64,000 bases of DNA from Streptomyces sp. AC550_RSS872 (lineage in GTDB: Bacteria > Actinomycetota > Actinomycetes > Streptomycetales > Streptomycetaceae), in NCBI RefSeq assembly GCF_019049285.1, contig NZ_JAGMUL010000026.1, forward strand, positions 186,001 through 250,000, given 5' to 3'. The position numbers were made by a program, and so were the translations under genes. This document shows, piece after piece, positions 1-7,541 of this stretch. Position 1 is the stretch's first letter. Every line of letters begins with the position of its first letter. The notes under the pieces were generated by a model. It had not been told where the DNA came from and made no database searches. It worked only from the letters and a program-made list of their open reading frames with translations.

Positions 1-72
1 CCACCACACGGCGACCAGCACCGCGGGCAGCGCGACGACGAAGAGCAGCCTCAGCAGCAGGCGTCCGATCAC
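1..72 (-). CDS. ABC transporter permease, 5' end only (partial)
   Basis: The first 24 codons of a gene running off the left edge. It starts with a GTG that overlaps the stop of the next upstream gene in a GTGA junction. The visible N-terminus (MIGRLLLRLLFVVALPAV) is a basic start followed by a hydrophobic segment, as expected for a membrane permease. With the adjacent permease and binding protein it would give the importer two different permease subunits. The ATPase subunit is not in the window. Identity beyond a membrane protein is inferred from position. Confidence 0.6.
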   Translation of the reverse strand, partial: MIGRLLLRLLFVVALPAVLVAVWW

Positions 73-842
73 ACCGCCACCTCCCCGCGCACCGACTGGT
101 GCCAGGCCAGCGCCCGCCGCTCCACCGTCCGTGCGCCGACGTTGATGAGCAGCCCCAGCAGCCCCGCGACCACGATCAGCGCGTACATCTCCGGCACCGC
201 CTGCGAGGTCTGCGCGACCGCGATCTGCCGGCCCAGCCCCGGTGCGCCGATGACGAGTTCGGCGGTGATCGCGAGGATCAGCGCCACCGCCGCGGCGAGC
301 CGTACGCCGGTCATGACGTACGGCAGGGCCGTCGGCCACAGCACATGGCGCACGCGTGCCCAGGTGCCGAGTCCGTAGCTGCGTGCCGTCTCCTCGGCGA
401 CCGGGTCGATGTCCTGGACGCCGTACAGGGTCTGGATCAGTACCTGCCAGAAGGAGGCGTACACCACCAGCAGGAGCACCGACTTGAGTTCGGTGCCGTA
501 GAGCAGTACCGCCAGCGGGATCAGTGCCACCGACGGGATGGGGCGCAGGAACTCGATCGTCGAGGCCGTCGCCTCGCGCAGGTACGGCACCACCGAGACG
601 AGCACGCCCACGACGACACCGGCGCACACCGCGACGGCCAGGCCCAGCGCCCAGCCGGTGAGCGTGTCGCCGAGCGCGCTCCAGAAGGCGGCGTCGGCGG
701 CCTCGTGCACGAGCGCCTCGGCGATCCGGCTCGTCGGCGGTACGTAGGCCTCCTTGACCAGGCCGAGCCGCGGCGCCGCCTCACCCAGGGCGAGGAAGGC
801 CGCGAGTCCGGCCGCACCGAGTGCGACGTTCCCGCCCCTCAC
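69..842 (-). CDS. ABC transporter permease, SsuC/TauC-like
   Basis: A 257-aa inner-membrane permease of the nitrate/sulfonate/taurine type (BPD_transp_1 fold) that would form the translocation channel of an ABC importer. Several hydrophobic helices are visible. The EAA loop, which docks the ATPase, is around EETARSYGLGTWARVRHVLWP in the second half, followed by AELVIGAPGLG. I chose the GTG start at 842 because it overlaps the binding-protein stop (GTGA), which implies translational coupling. The upstream frame to 944 has no support. Genes run binding protein, permease, second permease. Next to vanillate genes and an IclR regulator, an aromatic acid or related organic acid is the likely substrate, by inference. 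Confidence 0.85.
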   Translation of the reverse strand: MRGGNVALGAAGLAAFLALGEAAPRLGLVKEAYVPPTSRIAEALVHEAADAAFWSALGDTLTGWALGLAVAVCAGVVVGVLVSVVPYLREATASTIEFLRPIPSVALIPLAVLLYGTELKSVLLLVVYASFWQVLIQTLYGVQDIDPVAEETARSYGLGTWARVRHVLWPTALPYVMTGVRLAAAVALILAITAELVIGAPGLGRQIAVAQTSQAVPEMYALIVVAGLLGLLINVGARTVERRALAWHQSVRGEVAV

Positions 843-1807
843 GGCAGGAGCGCGTCCAGGTCGGGCGTCTTCTTGAAGAGGCCGTCCGTCTCGCCGAGCT
901 TCATCAGGGCCTCGATGGACGACCGGTTCGCCTCGGCCGGCCACTTCGGCAGGGTGACCTTCGCCAGCACGTCCGCCGGGATCTTCGTGTACGTCGTGAT
1001 GATCTGGCGGGCCTCGTCCGGATGGGCGTCGGCGTAGGCGAGGGACTCGGCGGTGGCGTCCTGGAACTTCTTCACCACCTCCGGGTTCTGCTGCGCGTAC
1101 TGCGTGGACGCGAAGTACATGGCCACGGTGAGGTCCGGGGCGACGTCCACCAGGGGTGAGGCGATCTCCACGCCGCCCTGGGTCTTGATGGTGGCGGTCG
1201 CCGGCTCGACCACCATGGCGGCGTCGATCTGGCCCTGGTCGAGGGCGGCCGGCATCTGGTCGAAGGCGAGCTCGACGAAGTTCACCTTGTCGGGATCGCC
1301 GCCGGCCTTGCGCACGGACTCGCGGACGGCGGTCTCGTTGATGTTCTTAAGGGTGTTGATGGCGACCTTCTTGCCCTCCAGCTCCTTGGCGGACTTGACC
1401 TGGCTGCCCTTCTTGACCATGAGGGCGCCGAAGTCCTCGCCCGCCACCCCGGTCGACGCGATGCCGTTGGCGACCGCCTTCACCGGGACGCCGTTGGACT
1501 GGGCGACCATCAGGGACGTCACATTGCTGAACCCGAACTGGAACTGTCCGCTCGCCACGCCCGGCACGATCGCCGCGCCGCCCTGCGCGGTGGTGAACTC
1601 CAGCTTCAGGCCCTGCTTTTCGAAGATCCCCTGCTTCTGGCCGAGATACAGCGGCGCGACATCGACGATCGGGATGAGTCCGACCCTGACGGTGGTGATC
1701 CCGCCGGACGACGCGCCCGGGTCCGACGAACCGCCGTCGGACGAGCCGCAGGCCGTCGCGACGAGCAGCAGGGCGCCGGCGGTGAGACCGGCCGACAGAC
1801 GACGCAT
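839..1807 (-). CDS. ABC transporter substrate-binding lipoprotein (SsuA/NMT1-like)
   Basis: A 322-aa extracytoplasmic solute-binding protein. It has a signal peptide with a lipobox-like ending (LLVATAC, Cys about residue 20) followed by a Ser/Gly/Asp linker, so it is probably a lipoprotein. The body has the NMT1/SsuA pattern: VGLIPIVDVAPLYLGQKQGIF near the N-terminus, then GVASGQFQFGFSN and an IDAAMVVEPA segment in the second lobe. The ATG at 1807 is preceded by a strong AGGAGG. It is the first gene of the transporter operon and is divergent from the IclR gene. Sulfonates, nitrate, phthalate and other aromatic acids use this family. The vanillate context favours an aromatic acid, but the ligand cannot be read from sequence. 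Confidence 0.85.
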   Translation of the reverse strand: MRRLSAGLTAGALLLVATACGSSDGGSSDPGASSGGITTVRVGLIPIVDVAPLYLGQKQGIFEKQGLKLEFTTAQGGAAIVPGVASGQFQFGFSNVTSLMVAQSNGVPVKAVANGIASTGVAGEDFGALMVKKGSQVKSAKELEGKKVAINTLKNINETAVRESVRKAGGDPDKVNFVELAFDQMPAALDQGQIDAAMVVEPATATIKTQGGVEIASPLVDVAPDLTVAMYFASTQYAQQNPEVVKKFQDATAESLAYADAHPDEARQIITTYTKIPADVLAKVTLPKWPAEANRSSIEALMKLGETDGLFKKTPDLDALLP

Positions 1808-1852
1808 GGCTCCTCCTGTACAGACAACGGTGCAGCGGTGTTCCGACAGGTT

Positions 1853-1867
1853 GTGCGCAAGGCGCAC
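1853..1867. promoter_or_regulatory. Candidate IclR operator (15-bp palindrome)
   Basis: A perfect inverted repeat GTGCGC-AAG-GCGCAC lies between the divergent transporter and IclR genes, with a further GTGCGC half-site at about 1872-1877. It sits 46 bp upstream of the transporter start and 99 bp upstream of the regulator start. IclR proteins bind such palindromes. That this protein binds here is an inference. Confidence 0.45.
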
Positions 1868-1965
1868 AGTAGTGCGCGAGAAGGCCCAGCGGGAAGGTGG
1901 AAGTCTCAACCGAACCGGGTCACACGGGTTCCCCGACAACATGGTTGACACCATTGGAGGTGGCG

Positions 1966-2817
1966 ATGCTTCCGGGAGACCGCGCACCGCACTTCGTGAG
2001 GTCCTTCGAGCGCGGCCTCGCCGTGATCCGCTCCTTCGACGCCGAACACCCCGCCCGCACCCTCAGCGAGGTCGCCCAGACCTGCGAGCTGACCCGAGCC
2101 GCCGCCCGCCGTCTGCTGCTCACCCTCGTCGACCTCGGCTACGTCCACCAGGACGGCCGGCACTTCCGCCTCACCCCGCGCGTGCTGGAGCTCGGCTACT
2201 CCTACCTCTCCAGCGTCACCCTGCCGCAGATCGCCGAGCCGTACCTCGAACAACTCGTCGACCGGGTAAGGGAGTCGTCGTCGCTGTGCGTTCTGGACGG
2301 CCAGGACATCGTGTACGTGGCGCGGGTGCCGACCCGGCGCATCATGACGGCGGCCATCACGGTGGGGACCCGGTTCCCGGCGTATGTGACGTCGGTGGGC
2401 CGGGTGATCCTCGCCCATCTGCCTGAGGAGGAGGTCGAACTCCACTTGGGGCGGGCGGAGTTGAAGCAGCTGACCTCGCGCACGATCACCTCTCCGGGCC
2501 GCCTGCGGGCCGAGCTGGGGCGCGTCCGGCGGCAGGGTTACGCCATCGTCGACCAGGAGTTGGAGGAGGGGCTCCGGTCGGTGGCCGCACCGGTGCGGGA
2601 ACCGGACGGCGAGGTGGTGGCCGGCGTGAACATCGCGGTGCACGCCGGCCGTACCTCGGTGGACTCGATCCGTGCGGACCTGCTGCCGCATCTGCTCGCG
2701 GCGGTGGCCCGGATCGAGGCCGACCTACGGATCACAGGTCCAGCACGAGCCGCTTCCCACGGCAGCGGGACACACAGATCATCATCGTCTCGCCGCTCTC
2801 CTGCTCCTCCTGCGTGA
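1966..2817 (+). CDS. IclR-family transcriptional regulator (PcaR/PobR-like)
   Basis: A 283-aa regulator with an N-terminal winged helix (about residues 10-70) and a C-terminal IclR effector domain. The N-terminal pattern FVRSFERGLAVIRSF followed by LTRAAARRLLLTLVDLGYV is typical of the PcaR/PcaU/PobR branch, which senses aromatic acids such as protocatechuate or 4-hydroxybenzoate. The ATG at 1966 has GGAGG six bases upstream. The upstream in-frame ATG at 1897 lacks one. It is divergent from the ABC importer and convergent with vanB, overlapping its 3' end by 86 bp. It probably controls the importer and/or vanAB, since palindromes lie before both units. The effector is not known. Confidence 0.85.
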   Translation: MLPGDRAPHFVRSFERGLAVIRSFDAEHPARTLSEVAQTCELTRAAARRLLLTLVDLGYVHQDGRHFRLTPRVLELGYSYLSSVTLPQIAEPYLEQLVDRVRESSSLCVLDGQDIVYVARVPTRRIMTAAITVGTRFPAYVTSVGRVILAHLPEEEVELHLGRAELKQLTSRTITSPGRLRAELGRVRRQGYAIVDQELEEGLRSVAAPVREPDGEVVAGVNIAVHAGRTSVDSIRADLLPHLLAAVARIEADLRITGPARAASHGSGTHRSSSSRRSPAPPA

Positions 2818-3670
2818 GCACGGAGTCCCGGTGGTCCGGCGTGCCGTCGAGGACATCGGTCTCGCAGGTCCCGCAGGTGCCCTCGGTGCAGGAGAACAGC
2901 ACCTCGACACCGGCGGCGCGCACGGCGTCGAGCACGGAGACGTCGGCGGGCACGGTCACCGTGTGGCCGCTCCGGGCGAGCTCGACCTCGAACTCCGTGT
3001 TCTCGCCGCCCTCCTGCTCCTTCGGCGCGAACCGCTCCACATGCAGCAGCCCGGCCGGGCACCGCGCCTCCACCGCGTCGAGCAGCGGCCCGGGCCCGCA
3101 GCAGTAGACGAGCGTGCTCTCGGGAACCTCGTCGAGCACCGGGGCGAGGTCGAGAAGGCCGGTCTCGTCCTGGGGTGCCACGGTGACGCGGTCGCCGCCG
3201 TAGCGGCTCAACTCCTCGGTGAACGCCATGGACCGGCGGGACCGCCCGCCGTACAGCAGGCTCCACTCGGCCCCCGCGCCCTCCGCCGCCGCCAGCATCG
3301 GCAGGATCGGGGTGATGCCGATGCCGCCGGCGATGAAGCGGTAGCGGGGCGCCGGCCGCAGGGCGAAGTGGTTGCGCGGCCCGCGCACCCGCACCTTGGC
3401 GCCCAGCCCCAACTGCTCGTGCACATGGGCGGATCCGCCCCGCCCGTCCGGTTCCCGCAGCACCGCGATCCGCCAGGCGTCCCGGTCGGCCGGATCGCCG
3501 CACAGCGAGTACTGCCGCTCCAGCTCCGGACCGAGGACGACGTCGATGTGGGCGCCGGGCTCCCACGCCGGGAGCGGCTCGCCGAGCGGGTGGCGCAGGG
3601 TGAGGGCGAGCACGCCGTCGGCCGCCAACTCCCTGTGCTCGACGACGAGTTGGGCTTCGTATGCGGTCAT
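2732..3670 (-). CDS. vanB: Vanillate O-demethylase oxidoreductase, VanB-like
   Basis: A 312-aa flavin/iron-sulfur reductase of the phthalate dioxygenase reductase family that passes NADH electrons to the Rieske oxygenase. Seen in order: FMN-binding segment with RQYSLCG (about residue 60), an NAD-binding region with GGIGITPILPML, and a C-terminal plant-type [2Fe-2S] domain with Cys ligands in SCTEGTCGTCE and MMICVSRC. The ATG overlaps the stop of the 67-aa gene upstream (ATGA), so vanA, the small gene and vanB are probably coupled. Its 3' end overlaps the convergent IclR gene. VanB is favoured over other oxygenase reductases because of the VanA-type partner. Confidence 0.85.
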   Translation of the reverse strand: MTAYEAQLVVEHRELAADGVLALTLRHPLGEPLPAWEPGAHIDVVLGPELERQYSLCGDPADRDAWRIAVLREPDGRGGSAHVHEQLGLGAKVRVRGPRNHFALRPAPRYRFIAGGIGITPILPMLAAAEGAGAEWSLLYGGRSRRSMAFTEELSRYGGDRVTVAPQDETGLLDLAPVLDEVPESTLVYCCGPGPLLDAVEARCPAGLLHVERFAPKEQEGGENTEFEVELARSGHTVTVPADVSVLDAVRAAGVEVLFSCTEGTCGTCETDVLDGTPDHRDSVLTQEEQESGETMMICVSRCRGKRLVLDL

Positions 3671-3870
3671 GAGCTGTTTCCTTGCGGATCGTGTCCCTGC
3701 GGCTGCTGTCCCTGGGGCTGGTGTCCCTGGGGATGGGCGAGCATCCACTCCCACATCTCGATCGGGTCCTGCGAGGTGTGCTCGCGTCCGCAGTGACAGG
3801 TGCCGTGCAGCACGTCGGTGCCCGGCAGCCAGTCGATGCGGTAGATCTCTCCGGTGGGGCTGCCGCTCAC
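3667..3870 (-). CDS. Small uncharacterised protein between vanA and vanB
   Basis: A 67-aa protein with GTG start overlapping the vanA stop (GTGA) and TGA overlapping the vanB start (ATGA), so it is locked into the vanA-vanB transcript by overlaps at both ends. The first 45 residues contain TCHCGREHTSQDP, a CxC-x3-H cluster that could bind metal, and an aromatic segment MWEWMLAH. The tail is a repeat, QGHQPQGQQPQGHDPQG, with period about five to six. No family recognised. A role in the demethylase (cluster insertion, formaldehyde handling, subunit bridging) is only a guess from context. Because of its length it is easily missed or merged into an overlapping frame of vanA. Confidence 0.75.
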   Translation of the reverse strand: MSGSPTGEIYRIDWLPGTDVLHGTCHCGREHTSQDPIEMWEWMLAHPQGHQPQGQQPQGHDPQGNSS

Positions 3871-4937
3871 AGGACCTTCTCCACGGGCTTGTCGCCCTCC
3901 TCGACCAGCCGGGCGAGGATACGGCGGGCGGCCAGGCCGCCGGTGTCGATGTTGATGCTCAGCTCCTGGTAGCCGGTGCGCTCGGTGCCCAGGGTCCGCT
4001 GGAGCAGGTTGAGGGCGGTGACGTCCTGCATGACGACCGTGTGGTTGTTGCCCCGCAGGAACTCGGTGACCTCGGCGTCGTCCGTCGCCCAGTCCCGGGA
4101 GACGGCCCAGAAGTCGTAGACCTTGCCGTCGCCGGACGGGGTGATGGCGTACGTGATCTCGGTGTGGAAGCCGTTCGGGTCGCTGCCGTCCGCCTCGGGC
4201 AGCACACCCACGGGGGCGATCCGGCTGTGCAGCAGGTAGAGGCAGGGCGCGTGGTACTCGATGTCCTGCCAGCGGGTGATCCGGCCCTCGATGCCGGTCG
4301 ACCTGGCGTAGAACGGCGGGCACTCCGCGTCGTCCATGTGCCGGCTCACCCGGACGATCCCGGCACCTTCGTCGACCTCCGTGGTGATCGGCGTCTCGGC
4401 GACCTCGGGGGTGCCGATGTAGCCGCCGTGCAGGTAGGTCTCGTGGGACAGGTCGAGGAGGTTGTCGACGAGGAGGCCGTAGTCGCAGTCGATGGGCTCC
4501 ATGCCGCGCACGGTGACCCAGCCGGGGGAGTCGAGGTGCCTGGCCCGCGGGATGCCCTGCGGATCGGCGAGCGCCGGGTCGCCGATCCACACCCAGATCA
4601 GGGAGTCCTGCTCGACGACCGGGTACGAGGCCACGCGCGCCGTCCGCGGGACGCGCTTCTGCCCCGGCACATACACACACGTGCCGGTCGTGTCGTACGT
4701 GAACCCGTGGTACCCGCACACGATCCGGTCGCCGTCGAGCCGGGTCGGCGCCTCGGACAGCGGGTACCGGCGGTGCACACAGCGGTCGTGCAGGACGACC
4801 GGCGTCCCTTCCTCCTCCGTGCGGTACAGCACGAGGGTCTCACCGAGGATCGTCCTGCCGAGCAACTCCCGTCCCACCTCATGGCTGTAGGCGGCGACGT
4901 ACCACTGGTTCCTGGCGAAGGCGGTCATGTGAGGCAT
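3867..4937 (-). CDS. vanA: Vanillate O-demethylase oxygenase subunit, VanA-like
   Basis: A 356-aa Rieske non-haem iron oxygenase that would demethylate vanillate to protocatechuate and formaldehyde using electrons from VanB. The Rieske ligands are C53, H55 (DRCVHRRYPL) and C74, H77 (IVCGYHG). The catalytic domain has DNLLDLSHETYLHG, giving the mononuclear iron histidines H165 and H170 and the bridging Asp162. The start MPHMTAF uses ATG 4937; an ATG three codons later is possible. Product feeds the pca operon about 15 kb away. Other O-demethylases of this family (syringate, dicamba type) cannot be excluded by sequence alone. Confidence 0.85.
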   Translation of the reverse strand: MPHMTAFARNQWYVAAYSHEVGRELLGRTILGETLVLYRTEEEGTPVVLHDRCVHRRYPLSEAPTRLDGDRIVCGYHGFTYDTTGTCVYVPGQKRVPRTARVASYPVVEQDSLIWVWIGDPALADPQGIPRARHLDSPGWVTVRGMEPIDCDYGLLVDNLLDLSHETYLHGGYIGTPEVAETPITTEVDEGAGIVRVSRHMDDAECPPFYARSTGIEGRITRWQDIEYHAPCLYLLHSRIAPVGVLPEADGSDPNGFHTEITYAITPSGDGKVYDFWAVSRDWATDDAEVTEFLRGNNHTVVMQDVTALNLLQRTLGTERTGYQELSINIDTGGLAARRILARLVEEGDKPVEKVL

Positions 4938-4990
4938 GGCAGAGGTTCCCGTCTCTGAGTGCGGGGCGCCCTCGCCCCGCGTGCCGTGGT

Positions 4991-5004
4991 GGAACTCAGG
5001 TTCC
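4991..5004. promoter_or_regulatory. Candidate operator upstream of vanA
   Basis: A perfect inverted repeat GGAAC-TCAG-GTTCC lies 54-67 bp upstream of the vanA start. Size and symmetry fit an IclR-family operator, but it differs from the palindrome before the ABC transporter, so binding by the same regulator is uncertain. Confidence 0.35.
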
Positions 5005-5224
5005 TGACGACCGCGACCGCCGCGCAAGGCGGCTTCTGCCAGGCGGAAGGGGTTCCGTAAAGGAGCAGGTCGACCGGGCCGGGGCGGGCCTGCCCGGGCG
5101 AACGAGGCGGCGCGGGGCAGAGGGCCGTGGCCGAGGCCGACGGCGACGAACCTCCACGCCGGTTTCCCGGGCCAGGCGTTGCACCAGAAGCCGTAGCCGG
5201 TCGGGACCTTGCCGTCGGCGTCGC

Positions 5225-6062
5225 GCAGGCCGGCAGCGGCGCGGCGACGCCCGCGACCTGGTCGAGGAACGCCCGTGCCTGGTAGGCGATGTTGCCGCCG
5301 TTGCCGGCCCCGACCCCCGGCGCCTCCATCGGGACACCGCCCGCGAAGTACGGCAGCTGCGGACCGGCGGTGATCTGCCGTACGCCGCGCGTACGGGCCT
5401 CGGGCTGCGCGTCGTCGCATGTGCCGCACGTACGGGAGGTGCGCGGCCGGGGCCTGATGCTGGGCGTCGAGATCACCCGGCCCGGCACCGACGAGGCCGA
5501 CCCGGCCGCCGCGTCGGCCGTGCTGGAGGCGGCCCGCGAGGGCGGCCTCCTCATCGGCAAGGGTCGAAGAGGTACTCGGCGGGCCGGTGCTGGTCGAACG
5601 CGGCCCGGCCGTCGCCGCCCAGGACGTCGAGGGCGAGCCCGTTGGGCAGGCCGAAGCCGGTGCGCGTCACCGAGAACGTGCCGACGAACCCGGACTCGAA
5701 GCGGACGGTGAAGGACGCGGTGTCCTCGTTCTCGACCTCGGCGAACTCGTCCGATACCGGGGCCGCGTTGTGTCCCACCACCGCGCCCAGTGGCAGCGGC
5801 CGCTTGGTGATCTGCGTCGACAGCGCGCACCGGACACCGAGGCGATCGGCCCGGCGACGTACTCGGCGGCGTCGACGACGTGCGACCCGACCTCCCCGAG
5901 CGCACCCGAACCGGGGCAGCGCTTGAACCGCCGGCTCAGCGGCCCGTTCGGGTCCGTCGCCCAGTCGCACCAGTAGCGCCCGCTGAACAGGGGCAGGTCA
6001 CCCAGCTCACCGGCCCGCACATGCTCACGGATCGCGGCGATGCCGGGGGAGCCGCGCCGCGC
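5225..6062 (-). pseudogene. Decayed Gfo/Idh/MocA-family dehydrogenase
   Basis: Remnants in three different frames match one dehydrogenase in order. From 6044 to about 5826 there is GIAAIREHVRAGELGDLP, then GSHVVDAAEYVAGP. From about 5830 to 5551, in a second frame, comes EFAEVENEDTASFTVRFE followed by NGLALDVLGGDGRAAFDQ. From about 5383 to 5225, in a third frame, comes LPYFAGGVPMEAPGVG, then NIAYQARAFLDQVAGV. The N-terminal Rossmann nucleotide-binding part and the extreme C-terminus are missing, and about 170 bp in the middle is replaced by unrelated DNA. Members of this family oxidise sugars or inositols. This copy cannot be functional as read. The rest of 4938-6080 shows no other gene. Confidence 0.7.
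5430..5564 (+). pseudogene. Fragment of a class III aminotransferase
   Basis: A 45-codon stretch on the opposite strand reads VREVRGRGLMLGVEITRPGT, continuing DEADPAAASAVLEAAREGGLLIGKG. This is the conserved C-terminal part of class III PLP aminotransferases (4-aminobutyrate type). No other part of such a gene is nearby. It occupies the gap in the middle of the decayed dehydrogenase, as if inserted or fused during a rearrangement. Confidence 0.6.
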
Positions 6063-6080
6063 TGATCCGGAGTCGCGCGG

Positions 6081-7367
6081 TCACCTTTCGAGCGCCTTGT
6101 GCGCCGTCTCGGGCAGCCGCAGGTACACCAGCGACGAGGCGAGGCACAGGACAGCGACGTACCAGGGGAAGAGGTCCGCGTGGCCCAGCTCCTTGAACAG
6201 CGTGCCGACGTACGGCGCCGTACCGCCGAACATCGCGACCGTCAGCGAGTACGGGAACCCGATGCCCGCCGCCCGTACCCGCGGCGGGAACACCTCGGCG
6301 TTCACGGCCGCGCTGATCGACGTGAACCCCGTCAGCAGCACCATGCCCGCGCACTGCACGAGCAGCAGCACGGCGAACGAATCGCGCAGAGCGTGCAGCA
6401 GGGGGACGGTGAGGAGGGTGAAGCCCAGGCCGAAGAAGAGGAGGAGTGGGCGGCGGCCGAAGCGGTCGGAGAGGAGGCCGCCGATCGGCTGGAGCAGACC
6501 GAAGAAGGCCAGCGAGATCGTGCCCGCGAGCAGGGCGTCCGACTTCTCGATGCCCGCGTTGAGCTCGGCGTACGTCGGCAGATACGACGTCCAGGTGTAG
6601 TACGCGATCGTGCCGCCCGCGGTGATGCCGCAGATCAGCAGGGACTGGCGCGGATGGCGGCGCAACGCCTCCAACAGGCCGGGGCGCGGGGCCTGTTGCT
6701 GCTCGGCGCTCCGCGTCTCCTCGGCGCCCTGGCGGATCCAGAAGCCGACCAGGCTGAGCACGGCACCGAGGACGAACGGCACCCGCCAGCCCCAGCCGTT
6801 CATCTGCCCGTCGCTCAGCGTGTCCACCAGCAGGGTCGCGATCCCGGACGCGACGAGCTGCCCGGCGGTCGTCGACACGTACTGGAAGCTGGAGAACAGC
6901 CCGCGCCGGCCCGGCCCCGCCGACTCGACCAGGAACGTCGTCGACGCCGCGAACTCCCCGCCCACCGACAGGCCTTGCAGCAGCCGGGCCAGCACCAGGA
7001 TCACCGGGGCGAGGACGCCCGCCGTCTCGTACGTCGGGGTCAGGCCGACCAGCAGGCTGCTGCCGCCCATCAGCAGGATGGTGACCGTCAGAGCGGAGCG
7101 CCGGCCGCGGCGGTCCGCGATGGCGCCCATCAGCAGCCCGCCCACGGGCCGCATGAAGAAGCCCACCGCGAAGACCGCGAACGTCGAGAGCAGCGGTACC
7201 AGGGAGTTGTCCGCGCCCTTCGGGAAGACCTCGGCCGCGATGTAGGTGGCGAGGAACGTGTAGGCGTACCAGTCGTACCACTCCACGGCGTTGCCGACCG
7301 AGGCGGCGAGGAGCTGGCGTACGGGCCGTGAGGTCGGCGGGGAATCCGTGCGCGTCGTCTCTGTCAT
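6081..7367 (-). CDS. MFS transporter, metabolite:H+ symporter (MHS) family
   Basis: A 428-aa, 12-helix permease of the MHS branch (ShiA/KgtP/ProP relatives). Seen: SVGNAVEWYDWYAYTF in helix 1, DRRGRRSALT in the loop after helix 2, the motif RLLQGLSVGGEFAAST, and DRFGRRPLLLF in the second half. These proteins import organic acids with protons. The start at ATG 7367 gives the usual short cytoplasmic N-terminus; there is no strong ribosome site, and an ATG four codons upstream is possible. Divergent from the phospholipase gene and downstream-adjacent to a decayed dehydrogenase. A role in aromatic acid uptake with the vanillate genes is possible but not shown. Confidence 0.85.
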   Translation of the reverse strand: MTETTRTDSPPTSRPVRQLLAASVGNAVEWYDWYAYTFLATYIAAEVFPKGADNSLVPLLSTFAVFAVGFFMRPVGGLLMGAIADRRGRRSALTVTILLMGGSSLLVGLTPTYETAGVLAPVILVLARLLQGLSVGGEFAASTTFLVESAGPGRRGLFSSFQYVSTTAGQLVASGIATLLVDTLSDGQMNGWGWRVPFVLGAVLSLVGFWIRQGAEETRSAEQQQAPRPGLLEALRRHPRQSLLICGITAGGTIAYYTWTSYLPTYAELNAGIEKSDALLAGTISLAFFGLLQPIGGLLSDRFGRRPLLLFFGLGFTLLTVPLLHALRDSFAVLLLVQCAGMVLLTGFTSISAAVNAEVFPPRVRAAGIGFPYSLTVAMFGGTAPYVGTLFKELGHADLFPWYVAVLCLASSLVYLRLPETAHKALER

Positions 7368-7541
7368 GATCGCGACCATCCCCGCGCCCGAGTCCCGGCA
7401 CACCTCCCGTACCGACGACTTTCACACGAGCGCCACCGGACCCTTCCCTGACGTTTGGTGCTCCTGGAACACTCCTTCCGCGCGGCTTCCGTCACCAGCC
7501 GGCCGGTCAAACCACCCTAGATGGGAAGAGGTCCCTCACTC

